Shown piece by piece: positions 23,476 to 32,225 of a stretch of 52,965 bases of DNA. Numbering within the stretch: the stretch's first letter is position 1; the number at the start of each line of letters is the position of its first letter. Made by a program: the position numbers and the translations under genes. The DNA is taken from the NCBI GenBank assembly GCA_028284395.1, contig JANQRV010000286.1, positions 1 to 52,965 on the forward strand. Reading direction: 5' to 3'. Source of the DNA: Saprospiraceae bacterium (GTDB taxonomy: Bacteria > Bacteroidota > Bacteroidia > Chitinophagales > Saprospiraceae). Under the pieces are notes generated by a model. The model was not told the origin of the DNA. It saw only the letters and a program-made list of their open reading frames with translations, and made no database searches.

Positions 23476-25584
23476 ATGTCGAATAATGCCCAAATATTGT
23501 CCATCGACATTGGAGGGACCTTTACCGACCTTGTCCTTTATGATCTCAAAGAAGGCCACGTAAGGGTTGGAAAAGTACTGACAAGTTACCCCGACCCGGC
23601 TAAAGCAGTTTTAGCGGGTGTATCCAAGTTGCTGGCAAACGAATCGATTCACGCCGACGATATCGAACGTGTCATTCACGGCACTACCTTGGTCACCAAT
23701 GCCCTCATTGAACGACGCGGCGCCAAAACAGCACTTCTGACTACCCGAGGGTTCAGAGATGCATTAGAAATTGGCAATGAAGGGCGGTACGACATTTATG
23801 ACCTTGCCTTGGTCAAACCCAAGCCTTTAGTCGAGAGAAGATGGCGATTGGAGGTTTCCGAACGAATACACGCCAGTGGGCAACCGATCCAGAAACTGAA
23901 CACCACCGAACTGGAAGAAGTCTGTCTGTTTCTGAAAAAAGAAACTGTGCAATCCATTGCCATCTCCTTTCTCCACGCTTTCACCAATCCCGTTCACGAA
24001 TTAGCCGCTGCCGACATCATATCCCGCCGGTTGCCGGAAATGTCCATTACGCTTTCCCATCAGGTGGCGCCGGCAATCCGGGAATACCCGCGCACCTCCA
24101 CCGCAGTAGCCAACGCTTATGTCCGACCCTTGACTCAAAAATACCTGCAAAACCTGGCTAATGGACTCAAAGGGCAACACATTCACGCCCCGCTTCACAT
24201 TATGCTTTCCAATGGTGGTACCTGTACTACCGAAACTGCCATCGAATTCCCCGTCCGACTGGTAGAGTCGGGCCCGGCCGGTGGCGCTCTCGCCGGAGCC
24301 TATTGGGGCAATCGATTGGGCTATAAAGACGTACTCGCATTCGATATGGGGGGTACAACGGCCAAGGCCGTCCTCAGCAATAAGGGGAATTTTGACATCA
24401 CTCACCAATCGGAGGTTGCACCGGTACACCGCTTTAAGAAAGGCAGTGGCCTTCCCCTCTTGGTTCCTATGATTCACTTGATCGAAATCGGTGCCGGCGG
24501 CGGATCCATTGCCGGCATCAACGATTTAGGTCTACCTAAAGTTGGCCCGCAAAGTGCCGGCTCCTCTCCCGGCCCCGCTTGTTACAACCTGGGAGGAAAG
24601 GAACCCACTGTGACCGATGCGGACTTGCTGCTTGGATTCTTGAACCCCGACTCTTTCGCCGGCGGCTCCATTCAACTAAATAAAGAGGCCGCTCAAAAAG
24701 CTTATCACCAGCTCGGCCAGGCTTTTGGCCTCTCCGCTCTCCGGCTTGCTATGGGAATTCACGACTTGGTCAACGAAAATATGGCGGCGGCGGCCAGAGT
24801 GCATGCCGCCGAACGGGGCCTCGACATACGGGAACACGCCATGGTTGCTACGGGTGGCGCCGGACCGGTCCACGCTTGCGGCGTTGCGGAAAAACTAAAC
24901 CTTAAGACCCTAATTATCCCGCCTTTAGCTGGAGTTGGATCGGCTTTCGGTTTTCTGCTTGCCCCCATCTCTTTTGACTTCACCCGAACGCACATCGCCC
25001 CACTGTACACGCTCTCTCTGCTCACCATTAACACCATGCTGGATAAGTTGGAAAAAGAAGGTCACACCATCGTTCTTTCGGCAGGCATTCCACAATCAGA
25101 CATACAGGTTTTGCGGAGCGTAGACTTGCGCTATCAGGGACAAGGTTATGAAATCCGGGTAGCACTCAAACCTGGCCCCGTCAACCGCCACACCATCGAG
25201 GAGGCGCGCCTTTCTTTTGAAATTGCCTACCGAGACTTCTATGGCAACTTGTGCGAAGGCGTAGCCATCGAAGCCGTGAATTGGCGCGTAGTTGTCAATG
25301 GCCCCCAACTAGATGTTTCTGGGGTCAAACTCATTGGCAATGCGCTCCCTAATAGCATGGACCACCATCGACGTACCGCTGTTTTCGACCCCGCCGTAGG
25401 AGCCATCCAAGTGGCCGTATATCAACGGTACCAGCTCCCCATCGGTTTTCAACAACCCGGCCCCTTGATCATTGAAGAAGATGAAAGCACGACGGTTGTT
25501 CGGCCCGGTTGGAATCTTAGAGTCGACACCAGCCGGTGCCTAGTTTTAGAAAGGGCGTCTCAGCCCGGAAATAGAACCTTATGA
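23476..25584 (+). CDS. hyuA: Hydantoinase/oxoprolinase subunit A family protein
   Basis: The 702-residue protein begins with the ATPase-like motif DIGGTFTDLVLYD (residues 11-23), carries HGTTLVTNALIERRGAKTAL, and has a second phosphate-binding segment FDMGGTTAKA near residue 290. These are the marks of HyuA, the ATP-binding subunit of N-methylhydantoinase, 5-oxoprolinase and acetone-carboxylase-type enzymes. With HyuB it couples ATP hydrolysis to opening of a cyclic amide. Its stop overlaps the hyuB start in ATGA, as expected for subunits of one complex. The substrate (5-oxoproline, hydantoin or other) cannot be fixed from sequence; no carboxylase gamma subunit or transporter is adjacent. Confidence 0.92.
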   Translation: MSNNAQILSIDIGGTFTDLVLYDLKEGHVRVGKVLTSYPDPAKAVLAGVSKLLANESIHADDIERVIHGTTLVTNALIERRGAKTALLTTRGFRDALEIGNEGRYDIYDLALVKPKPLVERRWRLEVSERIHASGQPIQKLNTTELEEVCLFLKKETVQSIAISFLHAFTNPVHELAAADIISRRLPEMSITLSHQVAPAIREYPRTSTAVANAYVRPLTQKYLQNLANGLKGQHIHAPLHIMLSNGGTCTTETAIEFPVRLVESGPAGGALAGAYWGNRLGYKDVLAFDMGGTTAKAVLSNKGNFDITHQSEVAPVHRFKKGSGLPLLVPMIHLIEIGAGGGSIAGINDLGLPKVGPQSAGSSPGPACYNLGGKEPTVTDADLLLGFLNPDSFAGGSIQLNKEAAQKAYHQLGQAFGLSALRLAMGIHDLVNENMAAAARVHAAERGLDIREHAMVATGGAGPVHACGVAEKLNLKTLIIPPLAGVGSAFGFLLAPISFDFTRTHIAPLYTLSLLTINTMLDKLEKEGHTIVLSAGIPQSDIQVLRSVDLRYQGQGYEIRVALKPGPVNRHTIEEARLSFEIAYRDFYGNLCEGVAIEAVNWRVVVNGPQLDVSGVKLIGNALPNSMDHHRRTAVFDPAVGAIQVAVYQRYQLPIGFQQPGPLIIEEDESTTVVRPGWNLRVDTSRCLVLERASQPGNRTL

Positions 25585-27272
25585 TAGATCCAATTACCCT
25601 TGAAGTGCTCTGGAACAGATTGATCTCCATCGTCAATGAACAGGCGGCAGCACTGATTCATGCGTCTTTCACAACCGTTGTGCGCGAGGCGGGAGATCTT
25701 TCTGCCGGCGTATTTGATGCCGAAGGAAACATGTTGGCGCAAGCGGTCACCGGTACGCCCGGCCATATTAATACCATGGCCAATTGCGTTCGTAATCACG
25801 TCGTGAAAAAGCATCCCATTCAGAGCTTGGAAGAGGGAGATACCTTGATCACGAACGACCCGTGGGAAGCATCCGGACACTTGTTCGATTTAACCATTGT
25901 TACACCTGTCTTCTATCGCGGAAAGGGCATTGGTTGGTTTGCCTCCACATGTCACGCAACCGATATCGGCGGTTTAACGATGGGCGCAAGCGCCAAGGAA
26001 CTCTATGAGGAAGGTCTTCAAATTCCATTAATGAAGTTATTCTCGGCCGGCCGCCCCAACGAAACCTTATTTGCCATTATCCGAAAAAATGTCCGCGTGC
26101 CCGGCCCGGTTATCGGCGACATCCATGCCCAGCATGCCGGGAACCTGGTTGGCGCGCGCAAGCTGATCGAAATGATGGAAGAATACCGTTTGAAAAACCT
26201 TTCCGTCTTGGCCTCTCTCCTACTCGATCGCACCGAACAAGCGCTTGCCAAAGCCATTTCCGATCTTCCGGATGGACAATGGCGAAGCGAAGTCCAGATC
26301 GATGGCTTCGACGACCCCGTGACCATTTGCTGCCAGTTATCGATCAAAGATGGATTCATCGAAGTGGACTATACCGGCACATCATCCCAGGTAAACCGGG
26401 GCATCAATGTCGTCCTCAACTATACGCAAGCCTACACCACTTATCCCCTAATGGCCGCCATCGCACCCAATATCCCCAATAATCACGGTGCCTTTCGTCG
26501 AATTCGGGTAACCGCACCAGAAGGCTGTATTGTCAATTGCCGGCCGCCCGCTCCGGTTGGGGCCCGACACTTGATTGGTCATTTCGTCTCCCAACCGGTA
26601 TTGGAATGTCTTTCCAAAATCATACCGGACCAGGTCATTGCCGATGGAGCAGCAGGCCTGTGGAATACCATGCTGGAAGGAACATTGAACGACGACGGAG
26701 ACTTGTTCGCCTACATCTACTTTTCTGCGGGTGGAATGGGGGCACGATCCAACCAGGACGGGTTGTCCGCCACGGCATTTCCCAGTGGAATTACCGGCGT
26801 TCCTGCCGAGATCATCGAATCGGTCGCGCCCATCATCATGCATAAGCGGACCCTGGTCATCGATTCCGGCGGCGCTGGTAAGTTTCGCGGTGGTCTGGGC
26901 CAAGCAATGGAATTGGAAACCACTACTGGTCGGCCTGTCCTGCATTCCTGTATGTACGATCGCACCAAGTTTCCCGCACGGGGTTATCACGGGGGCAAAA
27001 ATGGTGCTCTTGGCCATGTATCCCTTTCAACCGGAGCAGTACTTCACCCCAAAGACCGTTACTATCTTTTGCCGGGTCAGCGCATTCAACTTCAATTGCC
27101 AGGTGGTGGTGGATTTTATCCGCCCAAAGAAAGAGCGGCGGACCGGGTTTTAGACGATGTAATACAAGGTTATGTATCAATCGACGCGGCGGAAAAGGAA
27201 TACGGCGTGGTGATCCAACCTGAAACTTTGGAGATTGATTGGGAACGTACCAACCAAAATCGGAACTCCTAG
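25581..27272 (+). CDS. hyuB: Hydantoinase/oxoprolinase subunit B family protein
   Basis: The 563-residue partner of HyuA starts MIDPITLEVLWNRLISIVNE, the usual HyuB opening. It contains SFTTVVREAGDLSAGVFD, NDPWEASGHLFDLTIVTPVF and STCHATDIGG, with conserved Asp/His residues that probably bind metal at the amidohydrolase site. The length is normal for a stand-alone HyuB. The four-base overlap with hyuA (ATGA at 25581-25584) implies coupled translation. The protein is cytoplasmic, with no signal peptide. Together the pair most likely open a lactam or hydantoin ring with ATP; 5-oxoprolinase activity is plausible, but the fused single-chain form known in eukaryotes and some bacteria is not used here. 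Confidence 0.92.
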   Translation: MIDPITLEVLWNRLISIVNEQAAALIHASFTTVVREAGDLSAGVFDAEGNMLAQAVTGTPGHINTMANCVRNHVVKKHPIQSLEEGDTLITNDPWEASGHLFDLTIVTPVFYRGKGIGWFASTCHATDIGGLTMGASAKELYEEGLQIPLMKLFSAGRPNETLFAIIRKNVRVPGPVIGDIHAQHAGNLVGARKLIEMMEEYRLKNLSVLASLLLDRTEQALAKAISDLPDGQWRSEVQIDGFDDPVTICCQLSIKDGFIEVDYTGTSSQVNRGINVVLNYTQAYTTYPLMAAIAPNIPNNHGAFRRIRVTAPEGCIVNCRPPAPVGARHLIGHFVSQPVLECLSKIIPDQVIADGAAGLWNTMLEGTLNDDGDLFAYIYFSAGGMGARSNQDGLSATAFPSGITGVPAEIIESVAPIIMHKRTLVIDSGGAGKFRGGLGQAMELETTTGRPVLHSCMYDRTKFPARGYHGGKNGALGHVSLSTGAVLHPKDRYYLLPGQRIQLQLPGGGGFYPPKERAADRVLDDVIQGYVSIDAAEKEYGVVIQPETLEIDWERTNQNRNS

Positions 27273-27337
27273 AAACAGCACCCACCGAAGACGCCGGAAT
27301 TTACCGGGCACGTTACATTTAGACCGCAAATGTTATG

Positions 27338-27406
27338 GTGACTATGGCTTCTTTTGTTACTTTTGTTGCTACAGTATCCACAGAAACCATAGTCACAACA
27401 GCAACC
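27338..27406. promoter_or_regulatory. Fur-family gene control region: inverted repeat, -7 box and shared 29-bp element
   Basis: GTGACTATGG (27338-27347) and CCATAGTCAC (27387-27396) are perfect inverted arms, 39 nt apart. They flank a consensus -7 element TACTTTTG at 27358-27365. The right arm lies within a 29-bp stretch (27378-27406) that matches 24 of 29 bases at 34153-34181, upstream of a distant gene pair. This is the expected geometry for an operator recognised by the encoded repressor, though direct evidence is lacking. Confidence 0.6.
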
Positions 27407-27410
27407 CAGC

Positions 27411-27860
27411 ATGAATAAAACGTTGCAAATATTAAAGGCAAACGGGCTCAGCCGAACCGAAATAAGAATCCAGATCCTCGATCTTTTCTTGAAAAGTGAA
27501 ACTGCCCTTTCTTTGCCAGCAATAAAAGCTGCATTTAAAAAAGAGAGAGGGGGAACGGAAGAATTGGATCGCATTACCCTTTACCGGACTTTGAAGGCCT
27601 TCGAAGAAAAGGGTATTATCCACGAAGCGGTAGACGGTACCAATCACCCAAAATACGCTCTGTGTGAGGATCATTGCACGGAGCACAACCACGAAGACAA
27701 TCACGCTCATTTTCACTGCACGACCTGCGAAAAAACTACATGCTTAGAACATGTGCCAACTCCAAATATTCCTAATGTACCGCAGGGCTACAACATTAGT
27801 GAAACCAATTTGATCCTCTCGGGCACCTGTGCAGATTGTCTGGTCCACGAAAAAGTTTAA
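27411..27860 (+). CDS. Fur-family metal-responsive transcriptional repressor
   Basis: The 149-residue protein has the Fur layout: an N-terminal winged helix (recognition segment about 53-70, DRITLYRTLKAFEEKGII) and a C-terminal metal-binding dimer domain. C103-xx-C106 and C140-xx-C143 form the structural Zn site. A His-rich stretch (H98, H100, H102 and several His/Asp/Glu at 86-97) supplies the sensing site. The features do not separate Fur, Zur and PerR reliably; the His-rich loop and absence of a canonical Fur HHH motif make a Zn-type regulator attractive but unproven. An inverted repeat surrounds its own -7 element. The stop lies 4 nt from the convergent rpsU stop, with the palindrome AAGTTTAAACTT spanning the end. 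Confidence 0.9.
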   Translation: MNKTLQILKANGLSRTEIRIQILDLFLKSETALSLPAIKAAFKKERGGTEELDRITLYRTLKAFEEKGIIHEAVDGTNHPKYALCEDHCTEHNHEDNHAHFHCTTCEKTTCLEHVPTPNIPNVPQGYNISETNLILSGTCADCLVHEKV

Positions 27861-27864
27861 ACTT

Positions 27865-28056
27865 CTAGCTGTTCTCCGCCTGTTTTTTGGAGATATAAGC
27901 CGCCTTGAGGATTTCGTTCCGACGTTTAACTGAAGGTTTGGTATACTGCTTTCGGCGACGCAACTCATCCCTTAATTTAGTGCGCCGGTGCTTTTGCTTA
28001 TACCTTTTCAATAAGCGATCAATATTTTCTCCATCTTTACGATTCAATATCAACAT
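27865..28056 (-). CDS. rpsU: Small ribosomal subunit protein bS21
   Basis: The 63-residue, very basic protein starts MLILNRKDGENIDRLLKRYK and continues with RTKLRDELRRRKQYTKPSV, the Bacteroidota form of bS21. It sits near the 3' end of 16S rRNA in the 30S subunit. In Bacteroidota, bS21 helps bS6 and bS18 hide the anti-Shine-Dalgarno sequence, and in some lineages rpsU itself carries a Shine-Dalgarno site for autocontrol. Here the upstream bases are only AAGAAGT at about -14 to -8, a weak match. A possible hairpin (GGGCAC paired to GTGTCC) lies further up the leader at 28095-28113. The gene is convergent with the Fur-family gene. Confidence 0.93.
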   Translation of the reverse strand: MLILNRKDGENIDRLLKRYKQKHRRTKLRDELRRRKQYTKPSVKRRNEILKAAYISKKQAENS

Positions 28057-28394
28057 ATATACTTCTTAAAATTTATGCAATCACAACTTCAGGACACGAA
28101 TTAAGTGCCCGGAGGAAAAAAATTTCAGGCGGAAGGTTGAAATGGTCTGAAAGGAGGTTGAAACCAAAAAGCAAGTCATTCGGGATATGACCAAGCCTGA
28201 TGTGGAAATAAACCGGTAGGTAATGATGAAACCTGCATTCTTCTTATATCAACGCAGAGATCTACGAATTGTTTTACGACAAAGCCCCTCCATGCAACAA
28301 TAATCCTCCAAATTGCAACAAGAGTAGGCACCCGGCCAGAAGATCACTCCGATCTTTGCATTAACCATTTTTTATAAAACTAAATCGAGAAATC
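28057..28394. other. 338-bp intergenic region between rpsU and a small membrane protein gene
   Basis: This divergent region holds the rpsU leader on the minus strand, with a possible GGGCAC/GTGTCC hairpin at 28095-28113 and two nearby copies of AGGTTGAAA (about 28133-28141 and 28153-28161). I see no tRNA, no open frame worth calling and no exact TAnnTTTG element on the plus strand. GATCTTTG at about 28352-28359 is the nearest match. Confidence 0.4.
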
Positions 28395-28577
28395 ATGGCA
28401 AAGACAAGAGTTCCCAATGCACCAAACAAATCTCTTTGGATCATCGCACTTATTGCCGGCGGATTAGGTACCTTAGCTGAATTCGTAGCAATTGACGGGG
28501 TGTCCAACCAAAATTTTTGGTTCCTGCTGGTAGGTTTCGGTCTGTTGGCGATCGGTACGTCTTTCAAGGACATCTAA
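28395..28577 (+). CDS. Small two-helix membrane protein, function unknown
   Basis: The 60-residue product starts MAKTRVPNAPNKS and contains two hydrophobic helices: SLWIIALIAGGLGTLAEFV and NFWFLLVGFGLLAIGTSF. Such tiny helical hairpin proteins are common in Bacteroidota and usually annotated only as hypothetical. Support comes from the compact frame with few polar residues in the helices, the basic N-terminus (which would stay in the cytoplasm) and the perfect stem-loop following 21 nt after the stop. I do not recognise a family, and the neighbours (rpsU and phoD) do not indicate a role. Confidence 0.65.
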   Translation: MAKTRVPNAPNKSLWIIALIAGGLGTLAEFVAIDGVSNQNFWFLLVGFGLLAIGTSFKDI

Positions 28578-28598
28578 TCGAATGCCCCAAGGTACATC

Positions 28599-28636
28599 AT
28601 TTCAGGTCTCCGGATTCTATTCGGGAGACCTGAAAT
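28599..28636. terminator. Likely bidirectional terminator between convergent genes
   Basis: ATTTCAGGTCTCC (28599-28611) and GGAGACCTGAAAT (28624-28636) are perfect 13-bp inverted arms with a 12-nt loop. They lie 21 nt past the small membrane protein gene; the convergent phoD stop is at 28766. The arm ends are A/T-rich, but there is no long T-run, so termination efficiency is uncertain. Nothing else is recognised in 28637-28765. Confidence 0.65.
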
Positions 28637-28765
28637 TAAGCCCATCTCGCCCTCATCAATTATCCATGGCTCCATCGTTCACCCAGCAGATTACCATCTT
28701 CCAAAGCAGAAGCAACGTACTCACTATCCATAAAGACATCAGGTATTTCCGCACAGAATCTACTT

Positions 28766-30322
28766 TTATTCGAGCTCATGAGAAGAACGACTAAGTCGCA
28801 TTTGCTTCCCACTGCGTTCAACGCTGCTTCGCTTCGCTACGGTTTCTACATAGCGCCAATCGGCCAAGGCCGATTCCCTATCCAGCGTCAGCAGCAGGTA
28901 ACCGTGATCCCTCATATTGGTGTACTTCAGATGCGGATTGTGTCCTCCGAATTGAAGACGTTGTTCCAACAGCCGAACGGTGTCCGGATGCATTCGCTCA
29001 TCCAAATTAGCCGAAGTAATACTCGTTGTACCAAACTCGACCGCAACCGTTGCCGTACTATCTCGCCGATAAGCTTCAATGGATTCCGGCACTTCATAAG
29101 CCCAAGACATGTGTGTATCTCCAGTCACAAAAATCACATCCGAAATCGCTTCGTTTTTCAGAAAATCAATAATATGCTGTTTTTCTACCGGATAACCATC
29201 CCAGGCATCCAGATTAACGGGGTTATTCGGACGGGTCATCGAAAGATCCACACCGGAAAAAATGACCTGATTGCCAATGACCTTCCAGACGGCTTTAGAA
29301 CTCTGTAGCTGGCCTTTAAACCAGGTCAATTGGTCTCCCCCCAGCATGGAACGGTCAGCAGCATTGTAATCCGGGTGGGTAAAACTATCTACCTGAGCAC
29401 TCCGGCCGGCTAGTCGCTCATCCAACATGATCAGGTCGGCCATATCACCGTATCGGATGGTCCGGTACAATTGCTGTCCATCTGATTCCCTGACCGGCAA
29501 CCATTCGTAATATGCTTGTCTAGCCGCCGCCTTGCGGTCTTGATAATTGCCTTCCGATTCCGGCTGGTGATTTTCCGCCCCCGTTTGATAGGAGTTATTG
29601 GCAATTTCGTGATCATCCCAAATCGTTATGAATGGATGTTGTTGATGGGCCCTTTGAAAATCGGGATCTAAACGATATTGCGAGTAACGCGTCCTATAAT
29701 CAGACAGGGCCACTATCTCCTTGGCGGGCAAGTGAAAGCGTTTCAGGCTGGTATCTCCATATCTTCCCGGTTCGTATTCATAAATGTAATCACCCAAATG
29801 AAGGACGGCGTCGATGTCATCCATCTCGCCGATTCGGGCAAAACCATTGAAATAGCCCGCTTCAAAATTGCTGCAGCTTACGATGGCAAATTTCAATTGA
29901 TCGACCTCGGATGCCGGAGCTGTTTTCGTTCTTCCGACCGGAGATTGAGCATTTCCCACCGCAAACCGATAGTAGTAGAAAGTAGCCGGCGTCAATTCCG
30001 TCACATCCACCTTGACGGTAAAGTCGCGTGTCTCATCCGTCTGTTTTTCGCCGCTTTGTACTACATTTTCCATCTCCTCATCGGTGGCGAGAGACCATTT
30101 GACCATTGTCTCCCCTGGTTCAACCGGGGTTACTCGTGTCCAGATAATTACGCGATCGGCCAAAGGATCGCCGGAGGCAACTCCGTGGTAAAAAGGCTTC
30201 AGCTCACTTTGCCAATATTGATGGGTGCCATCGGCAGATAGGGTTTCGTTTTGCTCTACTGGGGCCGAGCAGCTTAAGAGTGCGGCTAGCCAAAAAACTG
30301 ATAAAAAGGTTGTGGTTCTCAT
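28766..30322 (-). CDS. phoD: Alkaline phosphatase D family lipoprotein
   Basis: The 518-residue protein begins MRTTTFLSVFWLAALLSC, a lipoprotein signal with Cys18 as the acyl site, so it is anchored in the periplasm or outer membrane. A PhoD N-terminal Ig-like domain (FYHGVASGDPLADRVIIWTR) precedes the metallophosphatase core with its metal-binding segments: FAIVSCSNFEAGYFN, LHLGDYIYEYEPGRYG, WDDHEIANNSY and VTGDTHMSW. PhoD enzymes are phosphodiesterases/phosphomonoesterases using Fe and Ca and often release phosphate under starvation. It is the last gene of a leftward group, 31 nt after the PHP phosphatase. No Pho box could be assigned. Confidence 0.93.
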   Translation of the reverse strand: MRTTTFLSVFWLAALLSCSAPVEQNETLSADGTHQYWQSELKPFYHGVASGDPLADRVIIWTRVTPVEPGETMVKWSLATDEEMENVVQSGEKQTDETRDFTVKVDVTELTPATFYYYRFAVGNAQSPVGRTKTAPASEVDQLKFAIVSCSNFEAGYFNGFARIGEMDDIDAVLHLGDYIYEYEPGRYGDTSLKRFHLPAKEIVALSDYRTRYSQYRLDPDFQRAHQQHPFITIWDDHEIANNSYQTGAENHQPESEGNYQDRKAAARQAYYEWLPVRESDGQQLYRTIRYGDMADLIMLDERLAGRSAQVDSFTHPDYNAADRSMLGGDQLTWFKGQLQSSKAVWKVIGNQVIFSGVDLSMTRPNNPVNLDAWDGYPVEKQHIIDFLKNEAISDVIFVTGDTHMSWAYEVPESIEAYRRDSTATVAVEFGTTSITSANLDERMHPDTVRLLEQRLQFGGHNPHLKYTNMRDHGYLLLTLDRESALADWRYVETVAKRSSVERSGKQMRLSRSSHELE

Positions 30323-30353
30323 AGTTACAGGAGGTATGATAGATCAATAATGG

Positions 30354-31220
30354 TTAAACGGGATAGACTTTCCGTTCCAAAAATGGCTGCGGTTGCCACG
30401 TCCCTTCTCTCAAGATATGATAAGTTTTGTAACCGACTTCTTTCAGCATTTCCACACCATAAACAAAACCTTTCGTTATGTCGTCCGGATGATGGGCATC
30501 AGAGGACAAATGTACGGGAATCTCCATATCTCGGGCTTGTCGCAAGGCCCACTTACCGGGATACGGCTCCAGCGTTTCATTCCGGTAATAGCCCTTGGTA
30601 TTGACCTCCAAGATACAATTGGTACTGGCAATGACCTCTAGGGTCTCAATGATCTCATTCTGATACCAGTCGGCTTTCTCTGAAAAGTACTTCTCATTGT
30701 TGTTCCATTTCTTGATCCTATCCAGATGCGCTACGATATCCGGTTCGTATAGTCTCACCATATCCTGGATCAATCCATAATACGTTCTCAGCATTTGCTT
30801 GATATCTCCCGCATAGATCTCCAAAATTCCTCGCTCGAAGTTTTCGATAGAATGCTCAAAACTAAAGGGCGTGCCGCCCGGAAAATTACCAACGAAATGG
30901 ACTGCTCCAATCAAATAGTCCAATTCGGCATCAACAATGTGCTGGCTCTTCATAGATATGACATCCGGAATGTAATCCACCTCTAACCCCTTATATATTT
31001 CGATCTTTGCGCGGTAGTCCTCCTTCAGACGATCGACCTCCCGTAGATATTCGGGCAACTGTTCCGCGGTCATAGCCCCAATCCCTTCGTAATCAATGGG
31101 GGCATGATCCGAAAAGCCATAAGTCATAAGTCCTTGACTCAATGCATTTTCTAAATAATCCAAAGGTGTAAGTCTTCCGTCGCTATAACAGGAATGTGCG
31201 TGATGGTTGGCTAATTGCAT
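30354..31220 (-). CDS. PHP-domain histidinol-phosphatase family protein
   Basis: I start at ATG 31220 (MQLANHHAHSCYSDGRLTP) because the PHP fold begins directly there; an upstream in-frame ATG adds 13 unrelated residues. The 288-residue protein shows the PHP metal ligands: HHAHSCYSDG (His7, His9, Asp14), GFSDHAPID, GLEVDYIP, LIGAVHFVG, DIVAHLDRIKKWN, LEVNTKGYY and LSSDAHHPDDI. These match the HisK/HisJ type of histidinol-phosphatase, which removes phosphate from L-histidinol phosphate. No other histidine biosynthesis genes are here, so a different phosphoester substrate is possible. It lies between the prenyltransferase and phoD on the same strand. Confidence 0.87.
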   Translation of the reverse strand: MQLANHHAHSCYSDGRLTPLDYLENALSQGLMTYGFSDHAPIDYEGIGAMTAEQLPEYLREVDRLKEDYRAKIEIYKGLEVDYIPDVISMKSQHIVDAELDYLIGAVHFVGNFPGGTPFSFEHSIENFERGILEIYAGDIKQMLRTYYGLIQDMVRLYEPDIVAHLDRIKKWNNNEKYFSEKADWYQNEIIETLEVIASTNCILEVNTKGYYRNETLEPYPGKWALRQARDMEIPVHLSSDAHHPDDITKGFVYGVEMLKEVGYKTYHILREGTWQPQPFLERKVYPV

Positions 31221-31322
31221 AAAAGTAAGATAGGTTTTGTTCTGTGAAGCAATGAACAATTATCGAGGTCCAAGTTACCGGCTACACGTGAACTGAGGAT
31301 TAATGAGAGGTTAAAATTGTGA

Positions 31323-32192
31323 TTAAAAATAGATGTCCAGGATCAAGATCGTTCCAAAAAGCAAACTGGCCACGCCGTTGGTTGTAAAGAAAGCCAGATT
31401 TACCCTGCTCAAATCATTGGGTTTTACGATCAGGTGCTGATACAATAAAAGAGCAATAAAAAGAGTCGCTGCCGTCCAATTCAACCAGCCAAAGGAAGGA
31501 TAGAGTATATTTAGCTGATATGCCGCCACGGCGATCAACGCTGCGCAGATCAGATGCAAGAAAGAGGATAAGCGCAACGCATGATCCCGGCCCAAGGCCA
31601 CCGGTATGGAGTACAGTGACAAAGATTTGTCAAAATTATCGTCCTGCAGCGCGTAGATAATATCAAATCCCGCCACCCAAAACAATACCGCAAAAGAGTA
31701 CAAAAGTGGTAACAGGTCAAACCCGCCACCCCCCGCAAGATACGCCCCAATGGGCGCCAAAGAAAGCCCTAGCCCCAAAACAAAGTGACAAAAAGCGGTG
31801 AATCGCTTCGTATAACTATATCCCAAAACGACGAGGAGCGCAATGGGAGACAGTGCGAAACACAAAGGGTTAATGAGATAAGTGACACCAATGAACAGCA
31901 GGGAGTTGACTACGACAAAAATCAGTGCGGAAGCGGGCTTGATGATCCCCGCGGGGATTTCCCTTCCCCTTGTTCTCTGATTTTGGGCATCGATATCGCG
32001 ATCAAGGTAGCGATTGAATGCCATTGCTGCACTACGAGCAAAAACCATTGCGAGCAATACCAAAACCAGTAGTCGCCAATCCATGAGCTTGCCCTGGTGA
32101 TGTAGCGAAAGGAAGAACCCCACCAATGCAAACGGCAGGGCAAAAATCGTATGGCTAAATTTAACGAGCGACAAATAATTTTTTATACTCAT
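31323..32192 (-). CDS. UbiA-family prenyltransferase
   Basis: The 289-residue integral membrane enzyme has the two Asp-rich motifs of UbiA prenyltransferases: N60RYLDRDID68, preceded by ARSAAMAF, and D177IIYALQD184 followed by DNFD, with about eight to nine hydrophobic helices. It transfers a polyprenyl chain from the diphosphate to an aromatic acid, with Mg2+ held by the Asp motifs. The sequence RGREIPAG after motif one is typical of the UbiA-like group that, in organisms making menaquinone by the futalosine route, is assigned as MqnP. No other menaquinone genes are in the window, so I leave the exact role open. It starts 33 nt after the upstream lipoprotein gene. Confidence 0.9.
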   Translation of the reverse strand: MSIKNYLSLVKFSHTIFALPFALVGFFLSLHHQGKLMDWRLLVLVLLAMVFARSAAMAFNRYLDRDIDAQNQRTRGREIPAGIIKPASALIFVVVNSLLFIGVTYLINPLCFALSPIALLVVLGYSYTKRFTAFCHFVLGLGLSLAPIGAYLAGGGGFDLLPLLYSFAVLFWVAGFDIIYALQDDNFDKSLSLYSIPVALGRDHALRLSSFLHLICAALIAVAAYQLNILYPSFGWLNWTAATLFIALLLYQHLIVKPNDLSRVNLAFFTTNGVASLLFGTILILDIYF

Positions 32193-32225
32193 GTGTATCC
32201 CTTGAAAAAAGTTGTCTACAATGTT

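Noticed and set aside
26448..27285. Long open frames antisense to hyuB
   Set aside because: They mirror codon bias of hyuB in the opposite strand and show no recognisable domain or start context.
27855..27866. AAGTTTAAACTT palindrome as a bidirectional terminator
   Set aside because: It is a perfect 12-bp palindrome at the convergent ends but has no loop and no GC-rich stem, so termination is not supported.
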